A stretch of DNA of 64,000 bases from Nitrincola schmidtii (GTDB taxonomy: Bacteria > Pseudomonadota > Gammaproteobacteria > Pseudomonadales > Balneatricaceae): contig NZ_WBOL01000010.1 of assembly GCF_008973715.1 (NCBI RefSeq), forward strand, positions 1-64,000, read 5' to 3'. The notes under the pieces were generated by a model. It saw nothing but the letters and a program-made list of their open reading frames with translations. It did no database searches and was not told the origin of the DNA. Below, one piece after another: positions 7,620 through 16,675 of the stretch. Position numbers and translations under genes: made by a program. Each line of letters starts with the position of its first letter. Within the stretch, counting starts at the first letter, position 1.

Positions 7620-8630
7620 TTATTCCAGACCTAACGCTGCACGAGTGGCGTTGATCATCTCTTCACCAATGGCATTGACGAAGACAGGATCATCGTAAAG
7701 TGGCAATGCTGCGGCTTGGAAAGCAGAAAAATCGACATCATTAATTTCGATCTGATCGGCTAAATCTGCAATCACGCGTGCATCAGTTTCTTCACCCCAG
7801 CTAAATGTCCAAGGTGCTGTTTCTGCAGCAATTCTCAACACTGTTTCCCGAACTTCAGGTGTTTGAGCATTCAGCCAAGGCTGGCCAAACAAAAGAAATG
7901 TTGGCAGGTAAACGTGATTGGAAAGTGAGAGATATTTTTGCACTTCATACAAGCGTGCACTCTCGACCACCTGAGCAGGGTTTTCTTGACCATCAATCAC
8001 GCCCTGATCTAAAGCTGAATAGACTTCACCGAAAGACAGTGGAGTAGCATTGGCCCCCAGAGTGTTGAACATCACCACGCGTTGACGGCTGGTAGGTGTG
8101 CGGATTTTTAGGCCTCTGAGATCATCCGGTGTGACGACAGGGCGAATGGAGTTAGTGATAACGCGAAAGCCATTGTCCCATAGCGCTGCCAAATGCATTC
8201 CGCGACCGGAAAAACCTTCTGCAAGTAGATCGTATGCAGGTGATTGCGTGAACTCTTGAACTTGATCGCGGTTTTCAAAAAGATAAGGTAGATCGAAAAT
8301 AGCCGAACGTGGGTTCACTTGAACAACGGCTGAAGCAGAAAGCGATGCATGGTGAGTACCAAATCCCAGTCCTTGAAGAACATCTTCTTCAGATCCTAGG
8401 GTGTTACCCATAAAAATCTGAACATCAATTTTACCGGGTAGCTCTGCTTCAACCCGTTGTTTGAATTCAGTTAAAAAAACATGTGCGAAACTACCATCAG
8501 GTAATGAGGAGTTGATTTGTAGAACACTGTTGGCATTGGCTTGACTGGAAAGTAAAGCTGCAGGAATGACTGCGCTGAATGTAATGACTTGAGCTGTTTT
8601 TAGCAGACGTTGTTTGAAATGCTGAAACAT
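7620..8630 (-). CDS. TRAP transporter periplasmic substrate-binding protein, DctP type
   Basis: This 336-residue protein has a Sec signal peptide (about 1-34, with SQANA before the likely cleavage site). The DctP fold shows FNTLGANATPLSFGEVYSAL, followed by a DGQENP motif (about 215-220), where family members bind the ligand carboxylate with an upstream arginine (RTPTSR region). It delivers substrate to DctQM. It is the first gene of the operon, behind a 150-bp control region carrying two sites related to the RpiR palindrome. Confidence 0.93.
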   Translation of the reverse strand: MFQHFKQRLLKTAQVITFSAVIPAALLSSQANANSVLQINSSLPDGSFAHVFLTEFKQRVEAELPGKIDVQIFMGNTLGSEEDVLQGLGFGTHHASLSASAVVQVNPRSAIFDLPYLFENRDQVQEFTQSPAYDLLAEGFSGRGMHLAALWDNGFRVITNSIRPVVTPDDLRGLKIRTPTSRQRVVMFNTLGANATPLSFGEVYSALDQGVIDGQENPAQVVESARLYEVQKYLSLSNHVYLPTFLLFGQPWLNAQTPEVRETVLRIAAETAPWTFSWGEETDARVIADLADQIEINDVDFSAFQAAALPLYDDPVFVNAIGEEMINATRAALGLE

Positions 8631-8740
8631 GGTCGTACCTCTCTAAGTTAAAAAACCATCTGTTCAATAGTTGAGCAGTTGGCAATTGAATGAGGGGCAC
8701 TTCTAAACGTTCTTATGTGTCGTTTTTTATAACACTAACA

Positions 8741-8756
8741 TAAAAAATATTTTTCA
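8741..8756 (-). promoter_or_regulatory. Candidate RpiR operator upstream of dctP, site A
   Basis: On the minus strand the site reads TGAAAAATATTTTTTA, one base off TGAAA-N6-TTTCA. The perfect form of this motif lies at 9696-9711 upstream of the regulator gene. Its position between the regulator stop and the dctP start fits control of the TRAP operon. Confidence 0.5.
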
Positions 8757-8769
8757 CAATAGTTTTGTA

Positions 8770-8785
8770 TGAAAAAAATTTTACA
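8770..8785 (+). promoter_or_regulatory. Candidate RpiR operator upstream of dctP, site B
   Basis: TGAAAAAAATTTTACA is one base off TGAAA-N6-TTTCA and overlaps the regulator stop codon. It lies 29 bp from site A centre to centre. It is AT-rich, so chance resemblance is possible. Confidence 0.38.
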
Positions 8786-9671
8786 TTTCATCCAGTGCAT
8801 CGTGCATGGCTTCAATGTTAAGTAAGCGGCGACGACCACTAGGACCGGATAGTTCAAGAACTCGCGTTGCGATTAAATGACACAGCGTCAGCACTGCTGC
8901 ATGATTAAAGAGTGGACCAGGCGCCATGGTATGCACTCGAAGTGACCATTCGGCGGATAGTAGGCTGTCTAACGGAGTACCAGATAATGTGGCATCATCG
9001 TTATCATTCAAAATAATAGGGCAATCTGTAATGACCGCACAACGAGCCTCTGTACCGCTCAGTTCTCGGAAGACATATTCCATCTGTTTCACGGGTCGGC
9101 GCAGGGCAAATGCAATTACCACATCGTTGGCTTCAATGCTACACAGGCTTTCAGCTAAGGTTTGGCCTGATTGTGGGAGCACCATGACATCGGTAACGAT
9201 TTGACCTATTTGAGCATTTAAGTAAATTGCAAACGCATGAGCGGTCCTAAACCCTACGATCCATACTCGTCGTGCTTTCAGTAGCGCTTCTGCCAGTGAG
9301 TCTATTTCTGCCAGTGTTAGCTCAGCAAAACTGTTAGCAACATTGACTCGACCTTGTTCGATATGTGCTGCAAGTGCAGATTCTGGTTCTTGTTTAGAGA
9401 TAGGCGATTGAAAGACGGCTGCCCCTGATTGTTGTGTCACTCTGGCAGCTTGACGTGCTTCATCAAAACTTTTGTAGCCTAGTCTGCGAACAAAACGAGT
9501 GACCGTTGCATTGGATACATTGGCAAGTTGAGCTAATTCAGTGGCGGAATAACTGGCGACTTCACCGGGAAAAGATAACAGCGTATCAGCTAAACGTCGT
9601 TCACTGGGATGCAATGAAGCAAGCGAGGCGCGAATACGGGAAAGAAAAGTAGGGGCGTGAGAAGGTGACAT
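8781..9671 (-). CDS. MurR/RpiR-family transcriptional regulator (HTH + SIS)
   Basis: This 296-residue protein has an N-terminal RpiR HTH (about 8-85; ERRLADTLL, then TELAQLANVSNATVTRFVRRLGYKSF) and a C-terminal SIS domain (about 125-265) that normally binds a phosphosugar or related effector. It lies upstream of dctP on the same strand and is very likely the local regulator of the TRAP-racemase-MFS operon. A perfect inverted repeat of TGAAA-N6-TTTCA type sits just upstream of its own start, pointing to autoregulation. The effector is unknown. Confidence 0.9.
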   Translation of the reverse strand: MSPSHAPTFLSRIRASLASLHPSERRLADTLLSFPGEVASYSATELAQLANVSNATVTRFVRRLGYKSFDEARQAARVTQQSGAAVFQSPISKQEPESALAAHIEQGRVNVANSFAELTLAEIDSLAEALLKARRVWIVGFRTAHAFAIYLNAQIGQIVTDVMVLPQSGQTLAESLCSIEANDVVIAFALRRPVKQMEYVFRELSGTEARCAVITDCPIILNDNDDATLSGTPLDSLLSAEWSLRVHTMAPGPLFNHAAVLTLCHLIATRVLELSGPSGRRRLLNIEAMHDALDEM

Positions 9672-9690
9672 AAGGCATCTCGTTTTAGTG

Positions 9691-9716
9691 GTTGATGAAA
9701 GTATATTTTCATCAAC
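9691..9716. promoter_or_regulatory. Perfect 10-bp inverted repeat, likely RpiR operator
   Basis: GTTGATGAAA and TTTCATCAAC flank a 6-base centre, and the core is TGAAA-N6-TTTCA (9696-9711). It lies 20-45 bp upstream of the RpiR-family gene. It has no T-run and so does not look like a terminator for trxC. Related single-mismatch sites occur upstream of dctP. Confidence 0.68.
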
Positions 9717-9737
9717 CTTAAGATGCCATGCTTGACG

Positions 9738-10169
9738 TTAAATTGACTGTAAAACCCATTGCTTAAATTGAGTCGCAGGCAAAGCGCCTGACATGCGTGC
9801 GATCTCTTTACCCTGCTTAAAAATAATTAGGGTAGGAATACTACGAATTCCAAATCGACCGGCTAACTCAGGTTGAGCTTCGGTATCGATCTTCGCGAGG
9901 TGAACTCTAGGTTCAAGCTCTTTAGCCATCTGTGAAAAAATCGGCGCGAATTGACGGCAAGGACCGCACCAAGGTGCCCAAAAATCTACCACAACCGGTA
10001 AGTCAGCGGTAGCATGCGCATCGAAGTTGTTAGAATTCAGTTCAATAGGTTGTGCTGAAAAAAGATTTTCTTTACAAGCTCCACATTTACCGTCATTGGC
10101 AAGTTTTTCGACAGGTACACGATTTTTACGATGGCAGTGTGGGCAGGTAACGATCAGGGTTTCTGACAT
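9738..10169 (-). CDS. trxC: Thioredoxin 2 (zinc-binding thioredoxin)
   Basis: This 143-residue protein reduces cytoplasmic disulfides. It has the N-terminal zinc site characteristic of TrxC (Cys9-x2-Cys12 and Cys29-x2-Cys32) followed by a thioredoxin fold with active site WCGPC (Cys68, Cys71) and the cis-proline segment SIPTL. The length matches E. coli TrxC (139). The ATG has a GAGG site upstream. It is transcribed divergently from the DUF6435-like gene. In other bacteria trxC responds to oxidative stress; no OxyR site was recognised here. Confidence 0.95.
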   Translation of the reverse strand: MSETLIVTCPHCHRKNRVPVEKLANDGKCGACKENLFSAQPIELNSNNFDAHATADLPVVVDFWAPWCGPCRQFAPIFSQMAKELEPRVHLAKIDTEAQPELAGRFGIRSIPTLIIFKQGKEIARMSGALPATQFKQWVLQSI

Positions 10170-10299
10170 ATCAACCTCAGTAGACTCATTCTTTCAGTTT
10201 CAATTATTCTAATATATTGGGGTTGTTTTTAAAAAGCCAAGTATGAACCAAATTCTTTTTTACACGTATGAGTTAGTAGATTTTATAGGAGATCCATTT

Positions 10300-10476
10300 A
10301 TGTTTGGTTTATTTAAAAGTTCCCCGGAAAAACAGGCGCAAAAGCTTCAACAAGCCTATGAAAAGAAATTAACCGAGGCAATGAATGCCCAGCGAAATGG
10401 TGATATTCGTGGCTATTCGACTCTGTCGGAAGAGGCAGACAAGCTACTTAAAGAATTGCAAGCATTGAACCAGTAA
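10300..10476 (+). CDS. DUF6435-like small protein
   Basis: This 58-residue protein begins MFGLFKSSPEKQAQKLQ and continues with a charged helical hairpin ending in Lys/Glu-rich sequence, the pattern of DUF6435. A longer reading from 10243 exists, but the ATG at 10300 has a good AGGAG site (10287-10291), so the short form is chosen. It is likely a small cytosolic coiled protein of unknown function. The DUF3429-like gene follows after 20 bp. Confidence 0.72.
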   Translation: MFGLFKSSPEKQAQKLQQAYEKKLTEAMNAQRNGDIRGYSTLSEEADKLLKELQALNQ

Positions 10477-10496
10477 CACCCGCTGAGATAGTCAAA

Positions 10497-10892
10497 ATGC
10501 ATAAAACTGCGTACTTATTAGGTTTGTCTGGGCTTATACCCTTTGTTGGGTTTACCGCTGTGATGCATCAGCCTTGGGCAGCGACTTACTTTTTACCTTA
10601 TAGTGCAGTGATTTTGTCATTTTTAGGTGGTATACATTGGGGAGTGGCTTTACAAGATCCACGCTGGAGTAATAGTTGGCGTCTAAGTTTATGTATGTTG
10701 CCTAGCCTGATTGGTTGGGTGGCTTTGACATTGCCGTTAAAAGAATCATTAATTTTACTGATGATTGCTTATGTTCTTTGGTGGGTTTATGACTATAGTC
10801 AAATCAAGGTTGATGACTATCGTCGGTTAAGACGATGCCTTAGTGTTGTGGTGATTGTCTGTCACGGAAGCTGGTTATTCTTTAATTTTTGA
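10497..10892 (+). CDS. DUF3429-like inner membrane protein
   Basis: This 131-residue protein has four hydrophobic segments (about 5-22, 33-50, 62-82 and 85-100, with a last one near 115-130). The FLGGIHWGVAL motif (about 42-52) is typical of DUF3429 membrane proteins. The function is unknown. It is followed after 10 bp by a DCC-family thiol-disulfide oxidoreductase and probably forms a small operon with its neighbours. Confidence 0.75.
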   Translation: MHKTAYLLGLSGLIPFVGFTAVMHQPWAATYFLPYSAVILSFLGGIHWGVALQDPRWSNSWRLSLCMLPSLIGWVALTLPLKESLILLMIAYVLWWVYDYSQIKVDDYRRLRRCLSVVVIVCHGSWLFFNF

Positions 10893-10902
10893 GGTACTAA
10901 AA

Positions 10903-11268
10903 ATGACAACAAGCCTAACGCCTCGTTTATTTTATGATGGAAGTTGCAGTCTTTGTCGCAAAGAGATAGATCACTTGCAAAAACGTCTATCACGGCACTT
11001 TATTCTGGTTGATATCAGTGAAGCTGATTTCACTGCATGGCAGGGTGTTGATAAACAAACCATGATGCAAAAAATTCACCTCTGGACGGGTGCTGAGTTT
11101 CTGGTTGGCTTGGATGCCAGTCTCTATTATTGGGAAAAAGTGGGTTGGAAATTACCCGCTAAATTTTTACGCCTTCCTATCATTCACTCAATAGCGGTAG
11201 GAATTTATAATTTATGGGCAAATTGGCGCTTTAAGAAACAAGCTTCATGCGAAGTATGTGTTCGTTAG
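10903..11268 (+). CDS. DCC-family (DUF393) thiol-disulfide oxidoreductase
   Basis: This 121-residue protein starts at the ATG at 10903, which follows GAGGT. An upstream TTG at 10855 is less likely. Residues about 9-17 carry the DCC motif FYDGSCSLC, in which the Asp-x2-Cys-x2-Cys pair is the putative redox centre. The fold is thioredoxin-like and the substrate is unknown. It ends with a Cys-x2-Cys pair (CEVC), which is unusual at the extreme C-terminus and could bind a metal or a disulfide. Confidence 0.78.
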   Translation: MTTSLTPRLFYDGSCSLCRKEIDHLQKRLSRHFILVDISEADFTAWQGVDKQTMMQKIHLWTGAEFLVGLDASLYYWEKVGWKLPAKFLRLPIIHSIAVGIYNLWANWRFKKQASCEVCVR

Positions 11269-11474
11269 CTCGTTAGTTACCTTAGTTTGTGATCAAATCA
11301 AGTCGTTTACATAACCCCTTAATCATCCAAGTGAGAGAGTTAGTGAACTAAAGTATTGTTTTTATTTTAAGTTAAAACATGCTTTGTGTTTATGCATTTG
11401 TCATAATAGGTAATATTATAAACAAATCACTTTATCACTAGCGACGTCTAGAAGAACCCTCGGCGATATCTTGG

Positions 11475-13514
11475 ATGCAAGCTTTTGTTTCAATGTTTCT
11501 GCGTCATAACAAATATACCATCTTAGCAAGCTTTGTTTTAGCTATGCTTTTTATTGGTATGGCAAAATTGATAGAGTACCGGGGTGATCAGCAACTTAGA
11601 AATCAGCTTAAAATTGAAGCTCAAGGCTTCAAAAATGGCTTTGAGCTATCTCAGAAAGATGTTGAACAACAAATGTTATTGGTTGCTCGATTGTTGGCTG
11701 AAAACACCCGTGTTCAAACCCTATTTTATCAAGGTTCGATTGCTCAACAATCTGAAGGTGGTGGTGCTGGAGACACTGAAACTGCATTTTGGCGATCAGC
11801 TTTACTGCAATACCTAGCGCCTCGCTGGCAACTCATGCAAGATGAGTATGGCTTAAGGCAGTTGCAATTTCATTTACCGACTGATGTCACATCTTTTCTT
11901 CGTGTACACAACCCTTCAAGCTATGGCGACTCTCTAAAGGGTGTTAGAAAAGTGATCGAGGATGTACTGCAAGACCAGCAGGCTAGAAGTGGTTTTGAGA
12001 CAGGAAGAATCTATTCCGGCATTCGCGGTGTTGTGCCTGTTTGGTTTACACCACCTTTTCAGTCGAAGCAGTTTATTGGAGTGCTTGAAGCCGGTATTTC
12101 GTTAGATCAGCAATTAATGCGGTTGGATCAACAATATGATGCAGGTTTTGCATTGTTGTTGCGTCAAGAGCATGTTGATGAACGAGTTTGGCAAGATTAC
12201 CGTGATCTCAATGGAGTTCAGTTACCAGCGGATTGCAACTGTTACATAGAGTCCTCATCAAGAGATACCATCATAGATTGGTTAAAAGACAACCCTTTCT
12301 CTGAAAATCATAATAATAAACTGCAATCGACGCTATCGACATTATTTGATCAAAGTTATCATTTGATTCGTTTTCCTTTATTTGAATATCAAGGCCCATC
12401 AGAATCCAATATCCCAGTAGGTTCCGTTTGGATTTGGCAAGATAAAACCGAATTAGTCCGTAGTGTCCATCAGAACACATTACAAACACGCTTATTACTA
12501 CTGTTAACCTACCTTATATCACTAGTGCTAGTGATCTGGTTACTGTCGCAAACACGATTACGTTTACAGAACCGAATTGATCAAGCACTTTCACTTCAAG
12601 CAAGAACAGAGGAAAAGCTTAAAGCCAGTGAACGACGCTATCAAAATGCATTCAGTGCCGTGAATGATGGGTTATGGGAAGTTAACTTTGTGACCGGTGA
12701 ACTTCATTGGGATAGACGCTGTTTTGAAATGCTTGGCTATCAAGAAGAAAAGCCTTTAAAAGTGGATGATTGGTATGCGCATATTCATCCAGATGACCTG
12801 CAACAGGTTCAATTGCAAGTACAGAAGCATTTTGAAAATCATCAACCTTATCGTGTTGAATATCGTTCTCTTTGCGCAGACGGTTCATGGTTGTGGGTAG
12901 AAGGGCGAGGCAAGGTCACTGAATGGGACGGTGAAAAGCCTATTCTGATGACAGGGACTGCAACCGATATCTCTGCTCGCAAACATGCTGAGCTAGAATT
13001 GCGTCGTCTTTCTATTACCGACAGTCTTACTGGCTTGTATAACCGACGATATTTCTTCAAACGTTTAACTGTTTCGGTGATGGGATTCAAACGCCACCAT
13101 CGTCCTTTTTGCGTTGTGATGTTGGATATAGATCATTTTAAAAAAATCAATGATGAGTATGGTCACGCTGCGGGTGATAAGGTGTTGTGCCAAGTATCTA
13201 CAATGATGCAAGAGCTTCTGCGTGAGACTGATCTATTAGCACGATTGGGTGGTGAAGAGTTTGTGATGCTTTTAGTCGACACCGATTTGCAAGGGGCTAA
13301 AGAGCTAGCAGAACGTATTAAAGCTAATCTGGCTAAGTTAAAGGTTAGTTACAAAGAACACTCTATCTCGGTAACGATTAGCATGGGTATCACAAACGCT
13401 AGATTAAATGACATCAACTCAGATGAAGTCATGTTTCGTGCTGATCATGCTATGTACCAGGCTAAATCTGAAGGACGAAATAGGATAGTGGTTTCTAGTG
13501 TCGAAGACGATTAG
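11475..13514 (+). CDS. Membrane sensor diguanylate cyclase (Cache-PAS-GGDEF)
   Basis: This 679-residue protein makes c-di-GMP. It has TM1 (about 15-33), a large periplasmic double-Cache-like sensor (about 35-340), TM2 (about 342-360), a PAS domain (about 390-510; VNDGLWEVNFVTGELHWDRR region) and a GGDEF domain (about 520-675). The active site is GGEEF at 592-596. A product-inhibition I-site, RETD, lies at 583-586, exactly five residues before it, so the enzyme is likely active and feedback-inhibited. It opens the signalling island and converges with the kinase operon. Confidence 0.93.
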   Translation: MQAFVSMFLRHNKYTILASFVLAMLFIGMAKLIEYRGDQQLRNQLKIEAQGFKNGFELSQKDVEQQMLLVARLLAENTRVQTLFYQGSIAQQSEGGGAGDTETAFWRSALLQYLAPRWQLMQDEYGLRQLQFHLPTDVTSFLRVHNPSSYGDSLKGVRKVIEDVLQDQQARSGFETGRIYSGIRGVVPVWFTPPFQSKQFIGVLEAGISLDQQLMRLDQQYDAGFALLLRQEHVDERVWQDYRDLNGVQLPADCNCYIESSSRDTIIDWLKDNPFSENHNNKLQSTLSTLFDQSYHLIRFPLFEYQGPSESNIPVGSVWIWQDKTELVRSVHQNTLQTRLLLLLTYLISLVLVIWLLSQTRLRLQNRIDQALSLQARTEEKLKASERRYQNAFSAVNDGLWEVNFVTGELHWDRRCFEMLGYQEEKPLKVDDWYAHIHPDDLQQVQLQVQKHFENHQPYRVEYRSLCADGSWLWVEGRGKVTEWDGEKPILMTGTATDISARKHAELELRRLSITDSLTGLYNRRYFFKRLTVSVMGFKRHHRPFCVVMLDIDHFKKINDEYGHAAGDKVLCQVSTMMQELLRETDLLARLGGEEFVMLLVDTDLQGAKELAERIKANLAKLKVSYKEHSISVTISMGITNARLNDINSDEVMFRADHAMYQAKSEGRNRIVVSSVEDD

Positions 13515-13528
13515 AAATGTCAGCTAGC

Positions 13529-14740
13529 CTATTCTGCAATCGGTAGCTCAATCATAATACAAGCACCACCATCCGGATGGTTAAAGGCTTTTATCTGACC
13601 GTTTGCTTTGGTAATGATTTGGTAAGCGATAGACAAGTTAAGACCAGTTCCTTGGTTAGGAGCTTTTGTTGTAAAGAAAGGATCAAAAACTTTGCTAAGA
13701 TGATTTTCTGAAATACCGGGCCCGTTATCGCAAATTTGAATGTGAAAGGCACTGCCAACTCGATCAACCACGAGTTTTAGATTGGCGTCTTTTCCTGCAG
13801 CCTCAATAGCGTTACGAATAACAGTATTCAACACCTGCAGTAAATCCACCTTACACAGTTTTACATTACCGTCTATATTCTCAAAATGGCGTGTTATGGT
13901 GCCAGTAAAAGCGTGGATTTTCAGGCAGTATTGTAAACTTTCATCAAGTGCACTCTTAAGATTCGAATGATCATCAAAGGTATGCTGATCATGTGATAGC
14001 GTCATCATGGATTCTATAATTTGTTGAATACGATTTAAGCCCTCAGATGTATCAGTCTGTAAATCACTGATTTCTGAATTCATTTCTGCCAATTCAAAAC
14101 GTTGTTGCTCGGATAGGTGGGGTAACAATAGTTCACTGTGACACCAGTCCAGTAATGTACCGAAATAGCTTTGAAGTTCCTTTGCATTGGCTTTAACGAT
14201 TGTCAGAGGATTATTGATTTCATGTGCAATGCCTGCCGCCAATATGCCAATCGCTGCTAATTTTTCACTTTGAATCAGCTGGGTTTGTGTAGCGGTTAGT
14301 TTGTCGATTAATTCTGCTTGCTCGGTTTTTGATCTAAGTAACTCTTGTTCTCGGTGTGCATCCCTAAGACCATAACGAACCCGCTGTACTAATAAACGTA
14401 AGTTAATAGGCTTGGTAATAAAATCGGAAGCACCCACTTCGAAAGCATGATTAATCGATTCGTGATCATCTCTTGCGGTTAATAAAATAATCGGTATATT
14501 TTTTCCTATTTCACTGGCTCGTAGCGCTTCACAACACTCAAAACCGTCCATGACAGGCATGTTGACATCCATCAAAATAAGATCAACCTTGTGTTGCTCA
14601 AACGCTAACAAGGCTTGATAACCATTTTCGGCTAAGACAACGTTATATCCGGAATTATTAAGCCCTTGCTTTAAAATTAACCGCGTTGTGGCAGAGTCTT
14701 CGACGACCAAAAGTGTATACGTTGGCTTGTCGTTATTCAT
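13529..14740 (-). CDS. Receiver-histidine kinase (REC-HisKA-HATPase)
   Basis: This 403-residue cytosolic protein has a receiver domain (8-125, phospho-acceptor Asp58 in LILMDVNMPVMDG) joined by a coiled coil to a kinase core. His173 lies in GIAHEINNPLT, followed by an N-box with RNAIEAAG and G-boxes DNGPGI and GTGLNLSIAY. There are no membrane segments. It overlaps the preceding PAS kinase gene by 4 bp (ATGA). The receiver-first layout suggests it takes a phosphoryl group or signal from the upstream kinase or is modulated by it. Confidence 0.9.
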   Translation of the reverse strand: MNNDKPTYTLLVVEDSATTRLILKQGLNNSGYNVVLAENGYQALLAFEQHKVDLILMDVNMPVMDGFECCEALRASEIGKNIPIILLTARDDHESINHAFEVGASDFITKPINLRLLVQRVRYGLRDAHREQELLRSKTEQAELIDKLTATQTQLIQSEKLAAIGILAAGIAHEINNPLTIVKANAKELQSYFGTLLDWCHSELLLPHLSEQQRFELAEMNSEISDLQTDTSEGLNRIQQIIESMMTLSHDQHTFDDHSNLKSALDESLQYCLKIHAFTGTITRHFENIDGNVKLCKVDLLQVLNTVIRNAIEAAGKDANLKLVVDRVGSAFHIQICDNGPGISENHLSKVFDPFFTTKAPNQGTGLNLSIAYQIITKANGQIKAFNHPDGGACIMIELPIAE

Positions 14741-16038
14741 AAACTCTGATCCGATAGCGAGGTTGAAATAGGGGGATTGATAGGGAGGGTAATGAGAAAA
14801 GAGGTGCCTTGATCGATAGTGCTGTTCACTTCGATGCTGCCCTGATGAGCTTGAATTATCCCATAGGAAATCGATAAGCCGAGTCCGGTTCCAGTTCCTA
14901 TTTCTTTAGTCGTAAAAAATGGGTCGAATATTTTAGATAATATAGTTTTTGGGATACCTGCTCCGTTATCCGTGATACGAATAGTGATTTGATTGCTATC
15001 CTCAAGGAAACGCGTCTCAATGATAATCTTACCATCCTTGTCAATCGCATGAGATGCATTGACCAACAGGTTTAAGAAGACTTGATTTAACTGACTGGGC
15101 AAACAATAAATTTTTGGAAGTTTGCCAAAATCCTTAACAATTTCATTAACGGTGTATTTAATTTCATGATTGACGATCTTTAGGGTCGATTCTAATCCCT
15201 CATGAATATCCGCTAGCTGCCATTCTGAACTATCGAGGCGGGAGAAATCTCGTAACGATCCAGTGATGTCTTGGATACGCTTTGCGCCATCCAATGTTTC
15301 ATTAATAAGTTCGGGTAACTCTTCCTCAATTTGTTCAATATCTAACGCTTCTTTTTGTCGCATTAAGCTGACGATAATCTGCTGATCTTCCTGTTTTTGC
15401 AGTAAAGACTCGAGATAATGCCCCATTTCAACTAATCGCTGAGTATAATGTTGCAAACATTCGATGTTAGATTTAATAAAACTCATCGGGTTGTTAATCT
15501 CATGTGCGACTCCTGCAGCCAGTTGACCTACAGCAGCCATTTTTTCATTTTGAACCAGCTGAGATTGAGCTTCTTTTAGCTGTTGATTAAGAGTATGCAA
15601 TTGTTTGTGTTCTTGATTTAATTTGTTTAGGGTTTTAGCCAGCTTCATTTGCGTTAAGGCTGTCTGAGTTGCATCCTGAATGACTAAGCAGATTAGCTCT
15701 CTCGCATCATAATGACCTAAATAGATAAGCGAGGCATTTTGGTACATTAGTTCATGTGTACCGGTAATTGGGCGAGTTTCCATTAAATTCAGAAGGTGCG
15801 GGCGATACTGCCACTGAGTAAAAGATGTGTTATGAAACATGATCACCGATTCAACACGCTTTCTGAACCAAGCTTCTGGCAATTCTGGAAATTGAGTAAA
15901 TAAAGACTGACCTAATCCTACGGTTTGTTTGTGGTTATCACGAATAAAGTGGTTTACATAGAGCAACTGACAATGTTCGTCAAAGACAATAACGCCGAGA
16001 TTCAGTTGATTAAGAATTTCTTTGTAAACTCGATTCAT
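14737..16038 (-). CDS. PAS-containing soluble histidine kinase
   Basis: This 433-residue kinase starts at the ATG at 16038, because GGAG sits correctly upstream; a start at 16062 would overlap the CheC-like gene. A PAS-like sensor (about 1-125) is followed by a coiled coil (about 130-165). The kinase core has His179 in GVAHEINNPMS and the G-boxes DNGAGI and GTGLGLSISYGI. It has no membrane segments, so it senses a cytosolic or membrane-proximal cue. It lies in a tightly coupled operon behind CheY-like and CheC-like genes. Confidence 0.9.
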   Translation of the reverse strand: MNRVYKEILNQLNLGVIVFDEHCQLLYVNHFIRDNHKQTVGLGQSLFTQFPELPEAWFRKRVESVIMFHNTSFTQWQYRPHLLNLMETRPITGTHELMYQNASLIYLGHYDARELICLVIQDATQTALTQMKLAKTLNKLNQEHKQLHTLNQQLKEAQSQLVQNEKMAAVGQLAAGVAHEINNPMSFIKSNIECLQHYTQRLVEMGHYLESLLQKQEDQQIIVSLMRQKEALDIEQIEEELPELINETLDGAKRIQDITGSLRDFSRLDSSEWQLADIHEGLESTLKIVNHEIKYTVNEIVKDFGKLPKIYCLPSQLNQVFLNLLVNASHAIDKDGKIIIETRFLEDSNQITIRITDNGAGIPKTILSKIFDPFFTTKEIGTGTGLGLSISYGIIQAHQGSIEVNSTIDQGTSFLITLPINPPISTSLSDQSL

Positions 16039-16042
16039 GTGA

Positions 16043-16675
16043 TTACTCCAACAAATGATCAATGCATTTAAATAGCTTATTGATGTATTGCTCAGGCATA
16101 CAGATGAGGATATCGGAGGTCATCGACATGGATTGTACGCTGAAGCCTATTTCCATCACTAAGGCTTTGTCCCAGATGGAGGAGGAGTTAAGTAGAATTG
16201 TGGTCACTTCACTGTGGCGATCTATTAAATTAGGCGCGCCAAACTCTAATCGAATATTAAGTTGGTCTGCAACGCCTCTTAAACAAGCACCGCCAAGGAT
16301 GTTGGTAATGTCAAGCAAGAGTTCATGTTGCCATTTCTGCACTTGCTCTTTGGTGTAAGCTAAACTTTCACCGATGACGGTAAAATCAGCTCCCTGTTCA
16401 TAACAGACTAAAATTTCACCCTTTAAATATCCGGAAAAGGGTTGGCAGATAATGATGCCTTTGGGTACACGTTTCATGGCAGCTTTTAAATCCTGCACGT
16501 CTGATTTTTCAACCCAATGCATCTGAGGAACGGATAAATAAACCCTATCCTTGACCAGACAAGCTAAGGAGTCGGCAGCTTGACCCATAGAGATATTAAA
16601 AATTTCCTGTAATGCATCTTTTCTTAACTCATCAACCTCAATTGGCACCTCTGGATGCATAGACGTATCTGTCAT
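16043..16675 (-). CDS. CheC-type phosphatase
   Basis: This 210-residue protein has two CheC/CheX-type active-site helices. The first is E-x2-N (EIFN, about 24-27) with a proline 23 residues after the Asn. The second is D-x2-N (DITN, about 122-125) with the same spacing to its proline. Proteins of this family dephosphorylate CheY-P. Here it overlaps a stand-alone CheY-like gene by 4 bp and precedes two kinases, so its target is probably that receiver. CheC-type genes are uncommon in gammaproteobacteria. No CheD is nearby. Confidence 0.86.
   Translation of the reverse strand: MTDTSMHPEVPIEVDELRKDALQEIFNISMGQAADSLACLVKDRVYLSVPQMHWVEKSDVQDLKAAMKRVPKGIIICQPFSGYLKGEILVCYEQGADFTVIGESLAYTKEQVQKWQHELLLDITNILGGACLRGVADQLNIRLEFGAPNLIDRHSEVTTILLNSSSIWDKALVMEIGFSVQSMSMTSDILICMPEQYINKLFKCIDHLLE

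Noticed and set aside
9691-9716. Possible terminator of trxC
   Set aside because: trxC runs toward this site, but the palindrome has no T-run and matches the RpiR-type operator form seen upstream of dctP, so an operator is the better call.
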